The notes under the pieces were generated by a model that did no database searches, had not been told where the DNA came from, and saw only the letters and a list, made by a program, of their open reading frames with translations. Below are positions 39,092 to 48,583 of a stretch of 64,000 bases of DNA, piece after piece. The stretch comes from Pseudonocardia sp. C8 (GTDB lineage: Bacteria; Actinomycetota; Actinomycetes; Mycobacteriales; Pseudonocardiaceae). The DNA lies in NCBI RefSeq assembly GCF_014267175.1, contig NZ_JACMTR010000002.1, positions 1,128,001 through 1,192,000 of the forward strand, read 5' to 3'. Position 1 is the first letter of the stretch; every line of letters begins with the position of its first letter. Both the position numbers and the translations under genes were made by a program.

Positions 39092-39118
39092 GGTCCGGTC
39101 CTCGATCGGGACCGGACC
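39092..39118 (-). terminator. stem-loop after glpD
   Basis: GGTCCGGTCC (39092-39101) pairs with GGACCGGACC (39109-39118) around a seven-base loop. It lies 20-46 bp past the glpD stop and before the DinB start. A GC-only stem of ten pairs without a T-tract, as is usual in this genome. Confidence 0.65.
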
Positions 39119-39137
39119 GGACCGATTTCTCGCGCCC

Positions 39138-40850
39138 TCAGCCGCTGACCGGGACGACGTCGGGCGCACCCAGCCGGGCGGCGTCCGCGGTGGCGTCGTC
39201 GGGCATGCGCTGGCTCTCCCGCTCGGCCTCCACCCGCTTGCGGTAGTGGTCGACCTCCCGCTCGATCTGCTCGTCGTTCCAGCCGAGGACCGGGGCGACG
39301 AGCTTCGCGGTCTCCACGGCGGCACCCACCCCGCGGTCGAACGTCTCGATCGAGATCCGGGTGCGCCGGGCCAGGATGTCCTCCAGGTGCCGGGCACCCT
39401 CGTGGGACGCCGCGTAGACCACCTCGGCCCGCAGGTAGTCCGAGGCACCGGCGAGCGGCTCGGTCAGCGTCGGGTCCTCGTCGGCGAGGTCGAGCACCTC
39501 CTGGATCAGCGAGCCGTACCGGCCGAGCAGGTGCTCGATCCGGGCGGGATGCAGGCGGGCGGACGCGGCCAGCCGCGCCGTCGCGTTGCGCAGCGCCGGG
39601 TAGCCCTCCGCGCCGAGCAGCGGGACGTCCTCGGTGCACGACGGCGGGACCTTGGCGTCCATACCGTGCGCGGCGGCGTCCACCGCGTCGCGTGCCATCA
39701 CCCGGTACGTCGTGTACTTGCCGCCCGCGACGACGACCAGGCCGGGCACCGGGGTCGCCACCGCGTGCTCGCGGGACAGCTTCGACGTCGACTCCGACTC
39801 CCCGGACAGCAGCGGGCGCAGGCCGGCGTAGACGCCCTCGACGTCGTCGTGCGTGAGCGGCTGCTCCAGCACCGCGTTGACGTGCTCGAGCAGGTAGTCG
39901 ATGTCCGCGGCGCTGGCCGCCGGGTGGGCCTTGTCCAGGTCCCAGTCGGTGTCGGTGGTGCCGATGATCCAGTGCCGGCCCCAGGGGATGACGAACAGCA
40001 CCGACTTCTCGGTGCGCAGGATCAGCCCGGAGTCGCCGCGGATCCGGTCGCGCGGCACGACCAGGTGGATGCCCTTGGACGCCCGCACCTTGAACAGCCC
40101 GCGCTCGCCGGCCAGGCCCTGGGTCTCGTCGGTCCACACGCCGGTGGCGTTGATGACCTGCTTGGCGCGGACCTCGATCCGCTCGCCGGTCTCCAGGTCC
40201 TGGACGGTGGCGCCGACCACCCGGCCGGCGTCCTTGAGCAGCCCGACGACCCGGGCGCGGGTCGCGACGTGCGCCCCGTACGCCGCGGCGGTGCGGGCGA
40301 TGAACATGGTGTGCCGGGCGTCGTCGACCTGCGCGTCGTAGTACTGCAGCGCGCCGACCAGGGCGTCCTTGCGCAGCGACGGGACGATCCGGCGCGCGCC
40401 GCGCCGGGTGAGGTGCCGGTGGTGCGGGACGCCGCGGGACCGCCCGGACAGGAAGCCGAGCGTGTCGTAGAGGGCGACGCCGGCGCCCGCGTAGAGCCGC
40501 TCCCAGCCGTGGTGCTGCAGCGGGTAGAGGAACGGCACCGGGCGGACCAGGTGCGGTGCCAGGTGCTGGATCAGCAGGCCGCGCTCGGCGAGCGCCTCGG
40601 CGACCAGCCGGAAGTCCAGCATCTCCAGGTAGCGCAGGCCGCCGTGGACCAGCTTGGACGACCGGCTCGACGTGCCGGACGCGAAGTCGCGGGCCTCGAC
40701 CAGGCCGACCGACAGGCCGCGGGTCGCCGCGTCGAGCGCGGCACCGGCACCGACGACACCGCCGCCGACGACCAGCACGTCCAGCTCGCGGTCGCCCATC
40801 GCCTGCAGCGCCACGGTCCGGGCCTCGGGGGAGAGCGCCACCGATTTCAT
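39138..40850 (-). CDS. glpD: glycerol-3-phosphate dehydrogenase, FAD-dependent
   Basis: 570 residues. The N-terminal FAD motif is VLVVGGGVVGAGAALDAATRG, followed by EARDFASGTSSRSSKLVHGGLRYLE, the GlpD signature. GGKYTTYRVMARDAVD closes the FAD domain, and a C-terminal alpha-helical DAO_C domain covers about 410-530. It oxidises sn-glycerol 3-phosphate to dihydroxyacetone phosphate, passing electrons to quinone at the membrane. ATG at 40850 with GGAAGG. Third gene of the glpF-glpK-glpD operon; a GC-rich 117-bp gap precedes it. Confidence 0.95.
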   Translation of the reverse strand: MKSVALSPEARTVALQAMGDRELDVLVVGGGVVGAGAALDAATRGLSVGLVEARDFASGTSSRSSKLVHGGLRYLEMLDFRLVAEALAERGLLIQHLAPHLVRPVPFLYPLQHHGWERLYAGAGVALYDTLGFLSGRSRGVPHHRHLTRRGARRIVPSLRKDALVGALQYYDAQVDDARHTMFIARTAAAYGAHVATRARVVGLLKDAGRVVGATVQDLETGERIEVRAKQVINATGVWTDETQGLAGERGLFKVRASKGIHLVVPRDRIRGDSGLILRTEKSVLFVIPWGRHWIIGTTDTDWDLDKAHPAASAADIDYLLEHVNAVLEQPLTHDDVEGVYAGLRPLLSGESESTSKLSREHAVATPVPGLVVVAGGKYTTYRVMARDAVDAAAHGMDAKVPPSCTEDVPLLGAEGYPALRNATARLAASARLHPARIEHLLGRYGSLIQEVLDLADEDPTLTEPLAGASDYLRAEVVYAASHEGARHLEDILARRTRISIETFDRGVGAAVETAKLVAPVLGWNDEQIEREVDHYRKRVEAERESQRMPDDATADAARLGAPDVVPVSG

Positions 40851-40967
40851 GATCAGACCTTCCGGTTGTACGTCGTGGGCGGGGACCACCCGATCCAACA
40901 GCGGGCCGGGCGCCGGTGTGCCGCCCGCGCCCCGTCGGGCGACGGGCGGCACACCGGCGGGTGACGG

Positions 40968-42485
40968 TCACTCCACGTCGACCCAGTCCAGGGTCCGCTG
41001 GACGGCCTTCTTCCACTGCGCGTAGCCCTGCTCGCGCTTCGCCTCGTCCCAGTGCGGCTCCCAGCGCCGCGCCTCGTTCCAGTTCTCCCGCAGCTCGTCG
41101 GTCGACTTCCAGAACCCCACCGCCAGCCCGGCCGCGTAGGCGGCGCCGAGCGCGGTCGTCTCGGAGACGACCGGCCGCGACACCGGCACGCCCAGGACGT
41201 CGGCCTGGATCTGCATGCAGAGCTCGTTCTGGGTGACGCCACCGTCCACGCGCAGCACGTCGAGGGTCACCCCCGAGTCCTTGGTCATCGCGTCGCTGAC
41301 GTCGCGGGACTGGTAGCAGATCGCCTCCAGCGTGGCCCGGGCCAGGTGCGCGTTGGTGTTGAACCGGGACAGGCCGACGATCGCACCGCGCGCGTCCGAG
41401 CGCCAGTACGGCGCGAACAGCCCGGAGAACGCCGGGACGAAGTAGACCCCGCCGTTGTCCTCGACCTGCCGCGCGAGCGACTCGGACTGGGCGGCACCGG
41501 AGATGATCCCGAGCTGGTCACGCAGCCACTGCACGGCCGACCCGGTGACGGCGATCGAGCCCTCGAGGGCGTAGACGACCGGTTCGTCACCGAACTTGTA
41601 GCAGACCGTCGTGAGCAGCCCCGACTCCGAGCGGACCAGCTCGGTGCCGGTGTTGAGCAGCATGAAGTTGCCGGTGCCGTAGGTGTTCTTGGCCTCGCCG
41701 GGGGCGAAGCACACCTGGCCGACGGTCGCGGCCTGCTGGTCGCCGAGGTCGCCGGTGATGCGGACCTCGCCGCCCAGCGCGCCGGTGGCGAGGGTGCTCC
41801 CGAAGGCGTCGGCCGACGACGACGGGGTGATCTCGGGCAGCATCTGCCGCGGGATGCCGAAGAAGCCCAGGAGCTCGTCGTCCCAGTCCAGGGTCTCCAG
41901 GTTCATCAGCATGGTGCGGCTGGCGTTGGTCACGTCGGTGACGTGCCGGCCGCCCTGCGGTCCACCCGTGAGGTTCCAGATCACCCAGGTGTCGGTGTTG
42001 CCGAAGACCGCGTCACCGTTCTCGGCGGCCTCGCGGACGCCGTCGACGTTGTCGAGGATCCACTGGATCTTGCCGCCGGAGAAGTACGTCGCGGGCGGCA
42101 GCCCGGCCTTGCGGCGGATGACCTCGCCCCGGCCGTCCCGCTCCAGCGCGGTGGCGATCCGGTCGGTGCGGGTGTCCTGCCACACGATCGCGTTGTAGTA
42201 CGGCCGCCCGGTCCGCCGGTTCCAGACGACGGTGGTCTCGCGCTGGTTGGTGACCCCCAGCGCGGCCAGGTCGGCCGCGGACAGTCCGGACGAGTTGAGC
42301 GCGGACTGCAGGCAGGCGTTGGTGCGCTCGATGATCTCGACGGGGTTGTGCTCGACCCAGCCGGCCTGCGGCAGGATCTGCTCGTGCTCCAGCTGGTGGC
42401 GGCCCACCTCGTTCCCGCCGTGATCGAAGATCATGAATCGGGTGCTGGTGGTGCCCTGGTCGATCGCGCCGACGAACTCGGCCAT
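40968..42485 (-). CDS. glpK: glycerol kinase 1
   Basis: 505 residues, FGGY family. N-terminal [46 protein letters not shown] [26 protein letters not shown] and the C-terminal [18 protein letters not shown] are all intact. It phosphorylates glycerol imported by GlpF. A second kinase of the same family lies across the divergent promoter (44285-45835). Confidence 0.96.
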   Translation of the reverse strand: MAEFVGAIDQGTTSTRFMIFDHGGNEVGRHQLEHEQILPQAGWVEHNPVEIIERTNACLQSALNSSGLSAADLAALGVTNQRETTVVWNRRTGRPYYNAIVWQDTRTDRIATALERDGRGEVIRRKAGLPPATYFSGGKIQWILDNVDGVREAAENGDAVFGNTDTWVIWNLTGGPQGGRHVTDVTNASRTMLMNLETLDWDDELLGFFGIPRQMLPEITPSSSADAFGSTLATGALGGEVRITGDLGDQQAATVGQVCFAPGEAKNTYGTGNFMLLNTGTELVRSESGLLTTVCYKFGDEPVVYALEGSIAVTGSAVQWLRDQLGIISGAAQSESLARQVEDNGGVYFVPAFSGLFAPYWRSDARGAIVGLSRFNTNAHLARATLEAICYQSRDVSDAMTKDSGVTLDVLRVDGGVTQNELCMQIQADVLGVPVSRPVVSETTALGAAYAAGLAVGFWKSTDELRENWNEARRWEPHWDEAKREQGYAQWKKAVQRTLDWVDVE

Positions 42486-42527
42486 TGAGCTCTCCTAAAG
42501 GGGTTCGGGATCGGGGTGGCCGGGCGG

Positions 42528-43358
42528 TCAGACCCGCCCGATCTCCTGCGGGGCGTCCTCGGCCGGGATGAAGCGGTCGATCAACAGCTTGAACAGCCCA
42601 CCGCCGACGACGGCCCCGAGGACCGGGGCGACGATCGGCAGCCACCAGTACGGCGTGCCGTCCGGGGTCACCCACGCGGTGTCGTAGCCGGTGATCCAGG
42701 ACGCGAGCCGCGGGCCGAAGTCACGGGCCGGGTTGATGGCGTAGCCGGCGTTCGACCCCCAGGCCATGCCGATGCCCACGACCAGCAGCCCGATCATGAA
42801 CGGCGCCAGGTTGGCCAGCGGTCCCTTGTTCCGCGGGTGCACCAGGGCGAAGATCACGAACACGAGGATCGCGGTGCCCACGACCTGGTCCAGGAACGCG
42901 GTCGGGATCGACACCGGATCACCGGGCAGGGTCGAGAAGATGTTCTGGGTCTCGGTCAGGTTCGGGTCGACGGACCGGATGAAGTCGGCGTAGGTGACCC
43001 GCACGATCAGCGCCGCGACGAGCGCGCCGAGCGTCTGGGCCAGGACGAACGGCCCGACCTTGCGCCACGGGAAGCCCTCGTAGACCGCGAACGCGATCGT
43101 GACGGCCGGGTTGATGTGCGCCCCGGAGATCCGTCCGGCCACGTAGACGCCCAGGGTCACGCCGAGGCCCCAGGCCCAGGCGATCGAGTCGTGGTCACCG
43201 TTCGACCCGTCCGGCGTGGTGACCACCTGCGCGACGACGCCGCAGCCGAACAGGATCAGGATCATGGTGCCGGCGAACTCGGCGCTCAGCTCGCCGAGCA
43301 GCGACGGCGTCCGGGCGGCGGGTGCCGCCTCGGAGCCGGTTTTCTCGGAGCTCGTCAT
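42528..43358 (-). CDS. glpF: glycerol uptake facilitator (aquaglyceroporin)
   Basis: 276 residues, six membrane spans plus two half-helices. Both NPA boxes are present: ISGAHINPAVT and GYAINPARDFGPR; the Asp after the second NPAR favours glycerol over water. First gene of glpF-glpK-glpD, 42 bp before glpK. ATG at 43358 preceded by GGAGGGAG. The palindrome at 43457-43471 lies about 100 bp upstream. Confidence 0.95.
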   Translation of the reverse strand: MTSSEKTGSEAAPAARTPSLLGELSAEFAGTMILILFGCGVVAQVVTTPDGSNGDHDSIAWAWGLGVTLGVYVAGRISGAHINPAVTIAFAVYEGFPWRKVGPFVLAQTLGALVAALIVRVTYADFIRSVDPNLTETQNIFSTLPGDPVSIPTAFLDQVVGTAILVFVIFALVHPRNKGPLANLAPFMIGLLVVGIGMAWGSNAGYAINPARDFGPRLASWITGYDTAWVTPDGTPYWWLPIVAPVLGAVVGGGLFKLLIDRFIPAEDAPQEIGRV

Positions 43359-43443
43359 CGAACTCCCTCCTCCTGGTTCCCCCTTGCGGGACCGGACGGC
43401 CCCGTCGTGTGCGCGCCGACGCTAGGAGCGGCCCCGGTCCCCG

Positions 43444-43477
43444 GCAACGGAAGGCATTCGACGATGTCGAACGTTGC
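43444..43477. promoter_or_regulatory. dyad in the glpF/iclR divergent promoter, IclR operator candidate
   Basis: The core TTCGACGATGTCGAA (43457-43471) is a near-perfect palindrome, and outer GCAACG (43444-43449) and CGTTGC (43472-43477) add weaker symmetry. It sits mid-way in the 168-bp interval between glpF and the IclR gene. A second TTCGG...TCGGAA dyad follows at about 43484-43502. Inference: binding site for the adjacent IclR-type regulator, controlling both directions. Confidence 0.6.
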
Positions 43478-43526
43478 GGGTCGTTCGGTCCATGATCGGA
43501 ATGCGGGGGGCGGTTACGATCGGCCG

Positions 43527-44288
43527 GTGGCCCGGCAGATCCAGTCCGTCGAGCGGGCGGCCGCGCTGCTGCGGCTGCTCGGTGGCGCCGGACGTCCGCT
43601 GGCCCTGGCCGAGCTGGCGTCCGCGCTCGACCTGGCGCGGCCGACCGTGCACGGCATCCTGCGCACGCTGCGGGACGAGGGCCTGGTCGCCCAGGACCCG
43701 GGATCCGGGCGCTACCTGCTCGGTGACGGCCTCGACCGGCTCGGCATGCCCTGGGACCGGCACGATCTCCGGGCCCGGGCGATGAACTGGGCCGACGCGC
43801 TGGCCGCCGGGACCGGATGTGCCGTCTACCTGGGGGTACCGGCCGCCGACGGCCGCGGCGTGGACGTCGTGCACCACGTGTTCCGCCCCGACGGCAGCCC
43901 GCAGACCCTGCGCACCAACACGGTCCAGCCGCTGCACGCCACCGCGTGGGGGCTGTGCCTGCTGGCGTTCGCACCCGCGTCGGTGCGGGTCCCCGAACGC
44001 CTGGAGCCCTACACCCGGCGCACGCTGACCGACCCGGCGGCGCTCACCCGGGAGCTCACCGCGACCCGCCGGCGCGGGTGGGCGGCCGACCCCGGCGGCT
44101 GGGAGCCGGACGACGGCGGGCTCGCCGTCCCGGTGCGCAGCGGCGGCGGGCTGACCGTGGCCGCGCTGGGCATGGGCGGGCCGATCGAGCAGCTGTTCAC
44201 CGGCGACGGCCGGGCCCGGCCGGACCCGATGATGCAGCTCGCCAGCGCGGCGGCCGAGATCGCGGCCGGGCTGGAGGGCCTGCCGTGA
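43527..44288 (+). CDS. IclR-family regulator of glycerol genes (GylR-like)
   Basis: 253 residues. The winged helix-turn-helix is at about 5-65 ([48 protein letters not shown] in pieces); the IclR effector domain follows ([14 protein letters not shown]...[13 protein letters not shown]). It resembles Streptomyces GylR, which senses glycerol 3-phosphate. GTG at 43527. The stop overlaps the second glycerol kinase start (GTGA), so regulator and kinase are coupled. Confidence 0.88.
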   Translation: MARQIQSVERAAALLRLLGGAGRPLALAELASALDLARPTVHGILRTLRDEGLVAQDPGSGRYLLGDGLDRLGMPWDRHDLRARAMNWADALAAGTGCAVYLGVPAADGRGVDVVHHVFRPDGSPQTLRTNTVQPLHATAWGLCLLAFAPASVRVPERLEPYTRRTLTDPAALTRELTATRRRGWAADPGGWEPDDGGLAVPVRSGGGLTVAALGMGGPIEQLFTGDGRARPDPMMQLASAAAEIAAGLEGLP

Positions 44289-45835
44289 GCAGCGGCCGGG
44301 CCGGAGGCGCCGCCGTGAGCGCGACCGGGCGGGGCGTGCCCCAGTCGGAACGGGTGGTCGCCGCGATCGACCAGGGGACGACGTCGACCCGCTGCCTGCT
44401 GTTCACCCGCTCCGGCCGGATGGTCGGCGTCGCCCAGCGCGAGCACCGGCAGTACTTCCCGGCGCCCGGCCGCGCCGAGCACGACGCCGCCGAGATCTGG
44501 CGCGCGGTGACCCGGGTGGTCCCGGCGGCGCTGCGCCAGGCCGGGCTGGGCCCGGAGAACGTCGCGGCGCTCGGCATCGCCAACCAGCGCGAGACGACCG
44601 TGATCTGGAACCGGCACACCGGCGTCCCGCTGGCACGGGCCATCACCTGGCAGGACACCCGCACCGACGGCATCGTCGCGGGCCTGGCCGCCGACGCCGG
44701 GCTGTACACGCAGGTCTCCGGGCTGGGCCCGGCCACCTACTTCGCGGGCCCGCGGCTGCAGTGGCTGCTCGACCACGTGCCGGGCGCGCGGGACGGTGCC
44801 GAGCGCGGCGACGTGCTCTTCGGGACGATCGAGACCTGGCTGATCTGGCAGCTCACCGGTGGCCCGAACGGTGGCGTGCACGTCACCGACGTCACCAACG
44901 CCAGCCGCACGATGCTGATGGACCTGCGGACCCGGGAGTGGTCGCCGACGCTCTGCGCCGCGCTGCGGGTGCCGCAGGCGATGTTGCCGACCCTCGTGCC
45001 CAACGCCCAGGTCTACGGACGCTGCACCGACCTGCTGCCCGGGGTGCCGGTCGCCGGGGCGCTCGGCGACCAGCAGGCCGCGCTCGTCGGGCAGACCTGC
45101 TTCGCGCCGGGCGAGGCGAAGTGCACCTACGGGACGGGCGCGTTCCTGTTGAAGAACACCGGGTCCCGGATCGCCGGGTCGGAGGCGGGCCTGATCCCGA
45201 CCGTCGGGTACCTGTTCGGCGACGAGCCGGTGTACGCGCTCGAGGGCTCGATCGCCGTGACCGGGTCGCTGGTGCGGTGGTTCCGCGACGCCCTCGGGAT
45301 GATCGCTACGGCACCCCGGATCGAGACGCTCGCGCTGAGCGTGCCGGACAACGGCGGCTGCTACGTGGTGCCGGCGTTCTCCGGGTTGTACGCCCCGCGC
45401 TGGAACGCCGACGCGCGCGGCGTGATCGTCGGCCTGACCTCCTACATCCACCGCGGGCACCTGGCCCGCGCGGTGCTGGAGGCGACCGCGTGGCAGACCC
45501 GCGAGGTGCTGGACGCGATGAACGCCGACTCCGGCCTCCCGGTCACCCGGCTCAAGGTCGACGGGGGTATGACCGCGAACCACCTGCTCATGCAGTGCCT
45601 CGCCGACGTGCTCGACCTGACCGTGGAGCGCCCGCTCGGCTCCGAGGCCGTGTCGCTCGGCGCCGCCTACGCGGCCGGGCTCGCCGTCGGGTACTGGCCG
45701 GACCTGGAGGTGCTGCGCCGCAACTGGCACCGGGCGGCCGCCTGGGAACCGGCGATGGATCCGGACGTGCGGGACCGGGAGCACGCCAACTGGCGGCGCG
45801 CGGTGGAGCGCAGCATGGGGTGGGCGCGACCCTAG
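44285..45835 (+). CDS. glycerol kinase 2 (paralogue)
   Basis: 516 residues. Has the same FGGY motifs as glycerol kinase 1: [65 protein letters not shown] and [18 protein letters not shown]. It is clearly diverged from its neighbour, so this is not a recent copy. GTG at 44285 is coupled to the IclR stop; a later GTG at 44315 is possible and would drop ten residues. May use glycerol or a related polyol such as dihydroxyacetone. Confidence 0.92.
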   Translation: MSSGRAGGAAVSATGRGVPQSERVVAAIDQGTTSTRCLLFTRSGRMVGVAQREHRQYFPAPGRAEHDAAEIWRAVTRVVPAALRQAGLGPENVAALGIANQRETTVIWNRHTGVPLARAITWQDTRTDGIVAGLAADAGLYTQVSGLGPATYFAGPRLQWLLDHVPGARDGAERGDVLFGTIETWLIWQLTGGPNGGVHVTDVTNASRTMLMDLRTREWSPTLCAALRVPQAMLPTLVPNAQVYGRCTDLLPGVPVAGALGDQQAALVGQTCFAPGEAKCTYGTGAFLLKNTGSRIAGSEAGLIPTVGYLFGDEPVYALEGSIAVTGSLVRWFRDALGMIATAPRIETLALSVPDNGGCYVVPAFSGLYAPRWNADARGVIVGLTSYIHRGHLARAVLEATAWQTREVLDAMNADSGLPVTRLKVDGGMTANHLLMQCLADVLDLTVERPLGSEAVSLGAAYAAGLAVGYWPDLEVLRRNWHRAAAWEPAMDPDVRDREHANWRRAVERSMGWARP

Positions 45836-45891
45836 GGGGCGCCTGGGCCCGGCGCTGGGGCGGGTTCGTGCCGGTCGGAGGTCTGACGCCT

Positions 45892-46060
45892 GTCGATCAG
45901 CACGATGTGGCCGGTGGCGGGGCGAAATCGTGCGGGTGAGCCGTGCGGGCAGGCTCGAGCGGCACGTTGTCGTCCGTGGCGGGGCGTATTCGTGCGGGTC
46001 GCCTGTGTGCGGGATGTCGATCAGCACGAGCACGCCCCGCCGTTCGACGGCGTCATCGTA
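45892..46060. repeat. 62-bp tandem repeat, about 2.7 copies (locus 3)
   Basis: The 384-bp gap between 45835 and 46220 has no gene. It contains GTCGATCAGCACG at 45892, a degraded copy starting 45954 (CTCGAGCGGCACG) and another good copy at 46016, each 62 bp apart. The GGGGCG..(A/T)TCGTGCGGG blocks correspond to the GGAACGTGC block of the other loci. The rest (46061-46219) shows only the ribosome-binding site of the next gene. Confidence 0.8.
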
Positions 46061-46219
46061 GCCCGAATGGGTCACCGACGGTGATGCGATCGTCACCGTC
46101 CATGTCCGGTTGGCGGACCGGCGTGGGGCCTTGCTCACGATGTGGGTCATGTGCGAGCGTGCCGGTCCGTTGCGCCCGGTCGCCGTCGTCCGGGCCGGTC
46201 GACCCGAGGAGCCGCGCGG

Positions 46220-47530
46220 ATGGGCCCGGAGATCGTCTCGATCGTCGTCCTGGTCGTGATGTTCGTGATCGCGACGACGATGCCCGTGAACCTCGGTGCG
46301 CTGGGCCTGGTCGCCGCGGCCGCGGTCGGCGTGGGGATGCTCGGGATGAGCATGGACGAGGTGATCCTCGGCGTCCCGGACGGCGACGAGATCACGGGCG
46401 GGTTTCCCGGCGACCTGTTCCTGCTGCTGGTCGGGCTGACCTACCTGTTCGCGCTCGCGACCGCGAACGGCACCGTGGACCTCCTCGTGCACTGGGCGAT
46501 GCGTGCGGTCCGCGGCCGGCTGGCGCTCGCGCCGTTCGTGTTCTTCGCGATCTCCTGCGGGCTCTCCGCGGTCGGCGCGCTGTTCGCCGTGGCGATCGTG
46601 GCGCCGCTCGCGCTGCCGTTCGCCCGCCGGTACGGAGTGAACCTCCTGCTCATGGGGATGATGGTGGTGCACGGCGCGCTCGGCGGGGCGTTCTCGCCGA
46701 TCACCGTCTACGGCGCCTTCGTCAACTCCACGATGGCCCGGGTCGGGCTGCCCGCGGATCCGCTGGTGCTGTTCGTGACCCCGCTGGTGGTCAACACCGT
46801 CATCGCCGTGGTGATCTTCGTTCTGCTCGGGGGACGGTCGCTGCTCGGCCGGTTGGTCGATCCCCGCACCGACGACGGGGACGCGGACGGGGACGCGGAC
46901 TCCACCGGCGACGAGGCGGGGCCGGCCACCGGCCGGGAGCACGTCGAGCGCGGCATCACCCTGGCCGGGATCGGGCTGATGACCGTCGGCGCCGCGTTCG
47001 GCTGGAACGTCGGTGTCGTCGCGCTCGCCGTCGCGATCGTGCTGCGGCTGGTCGCCCCGCGCCGCCCCGACGTCGTCGGCAAGGTCTCCTGGTCCACGGT
47101 CCTGCTCATCTGTGGCGTGATCACCTACGTCGGTGTCCTCACCGCCGCCGGCACGATCGACTTCGTCTCGTCGGGCATCACGGCGATCGGGGCACCCGTG
47201 CTCGCCGCCCTTCTGCTCTGCTACCTCGGCGGGGTCCTGTCGGCGTTCGCGTCCTCGGTCGCGATCCTCGGAGTCGCGATCCCGCTCGCGGTCCCGTTCC
47301 TGCAGCAGGGCGCCGTCTCCGCGGTCGGGATGGTCGCCGCGCTCGCGGTGGCGGCGACCGTCGTCGACGTCAGCCCGTTCTCCACGAACGGAGCCCTGAT
47401 CCTCGCCAACGCGCCGGCCGGAATCGACCGGGACCGCTTCTACCGGCAGATGCTGGCCTACGCCGGCGTCGTCGTGGCGGCCGGCCCGCTGCTCGCCTGG
47501 GGCCTGCTCGTCCTTCCGGCCGTGCGATGA
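46220..47530 (+). CDS. MatC-type dicarboxylate carrier family protein
   Basis: 436 residues with about 12 hydrophobic segments. The first half, including VILGVPDGDEITGGFPGDLFLLLVGLTYLFALA and GALGGAFSPITVYGAFVNSTMARVGLP (read in pieces), resembles the MatC N-terminal family and SLC13-like carriers. An acidic cytoplasmic loop (DDGDADGDADSTGDE) splits the halves. Substrate unknown; malonate or dicarboxylates by family. The ATG at 46220 has GAGGAG eight bases upstream; a longer frame to 46142 has no such site. Confidence 0.78.
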   Translation: MGPEIVSIVVLVVMFVIATTMPVNLGALGLVAAAAVGVGMLGMSMDEVILGVPDGDEITGGFPGDLFLLLVGLTYLFALATANGTVDLLVHWAMRAVRGRLALAPFVFFAISCGLSAVGALFAVAIVAPLALPFARRYGVNLLLMGMMVVHGALGGAFSPITVYGAFVNSTMARVGLPADPLVLFVTPLVVNTVIAVVIFVLLGGRSLLGRLVDPRTDDGDADGDADSTGDEAGPATGREHVERGITLAGIGLMTVGAAFGWNVGVVALAVAIVLRLVAPRRPDVVGKVSWSTVLLICGVITYVGVLTAAGTIDFVSSGITAIGAPVLAALLLCYLGGVLSAFASSVAILGVAIPLAVPFLQQGAVSAVGMVAALAVAATVVDVSPFSTNGALILANAPAGIDRDRFYRQMLAYAGVVVAAGPLLAWGLLVLPAVR

Positions 47531-47548
47531 GGCGATAGCGTCGCGACC

Positions 47549-48451
47549 ATGAGCACCACCGACACCGCCGTCGCCGCCGGGCGCCTCGCCCGCGGGCTGG
47601 AACCGCTGCACGCCCAGATCTACTTCGCCCCGGAGGCCGAGTCCCGGTTCGCGCGAGCCGGTCTCGAGGAGGGGCACCGGATGACCTACTTCGCGCCGCG
47701 CGCCGCGCCGATGGGCGCGGTCGGCCCCTCGGTGGTCAGCGCGACGTTCTACAACTTCTCCCCGCGGCTGGTTGCGGAGTCGATCCCGCGCGCGTGGGAG
47801 CTCGCCCCACCCGCCGACCTGGTCGCGGCCCGGTTCGAGGCCGCGGACGCGTCCCTGCGCCGGTTGCTCGGTGACGACGCCGTCGGCTCGGCCGAGATGG
47901 CCGAGGCCGCCGCGCTGGCCCGCGCGGCCGCCGAGGCCGTCACCCCGGAGGGACGCCCGCTGGCGGCGGGCCACCTCGACCTCGCCTGGCCGGCCGCGCC
48001 GCACCTGGTGCTCTGGCACGCCCTGTCCATCCTGCGGGAGTACCGCGGCGACGGGCACATCGCCCTGCTGATCGAGGCCGGCCTCTCCGGGCTGGAGGCG
48101 CTGCTGACCGCGACGGGCACCGGAACCGGGTTCACGATCGCGTTCGCCCTGTCCAGCCGGGGCTGGACGGTCACCGAGTGGAACGACGGCGTCGCCCGGC
48201 TCGCCGAGCGCGGCCTGCTGCAGTACGCACCGCCGTCCGACGAGGCCGTGACGCCGGTGCTCACCGAGGCCGGGGCCGCGCTGCGCAAGCGGCTGGAGGA
48301 CGACACCCACCGGCTCGGGGCGGCACCGTGGTCGGTGCTCGGGACCGAGCGCGCGTCCCGGCTCGGCGAGATCGGCGGCGCATTCGTGCGGACCGCGCTG
48401 GCGAACGGGGCGTTCCCGTCCGGGGTGTTCGCGGCCCGGCCCCGCGGCTGA
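47549..48451 (+). CDS. SCO6745 family protein, helix-turn-helix-like
   Basis: 300 residues. The pattern RGLEPLHAQIYFAPEA...MTYFAPRAAPMGAVGPSVVSATFYNFSPRLV is that of a conserved actinobacterial group labelled SCO6745. A winged-helix-like region at about 185-260 includes RGWTVTEWNDGVARLAERGLL. Function unknown. It starts 18 bp after the carrier gene and may be co-transcribed. Confidence 0.8.
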   Translation: MSTTDTAVAAGRLARGLEPLHAQIYFAPEAESRFARAGLEEGHRMTYFAPRAAPMGAVGPSVVSATFYNFSPRLVAESIPRAWELAPPADLVAARFEAADASLRRLLGDDAVGSAEMAEAAALARAAAEAVTPEGRPLAAGHLDLAWPAAPHLVLWHALSILREYRGDGHIALLIEAGLSGLEALLTATGTGTGFTIAFALSSRGWTVTEWNDGVARLAERGLLQYAPPSDEAVTPVLTEAGAALRKRLEDDTHRLGAAPWSVLGTERASRLGEIGGAFVRTALANGAFPSGVFAARPRG

Positions 48452-48583
48452 CGGACGCCGACCCGGGGGCCGACGGGCCCGCCCGCGGATCCGGCGGAAC
48501 GTCCCCGGTGTCCGATATGGTGCGGAGCGCGCCCGGTTCCCGGGAGCCGGTGCAGCAGAACGCAGGCGACGAAAGGAGACCGG

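Noticed and set aside
48452..48583. yybP-ykoY manganese riboswitch before terC
   Set aside because: Hairpins are possible in any GC-rich leader, and I could not place the conserved riboswitch core.
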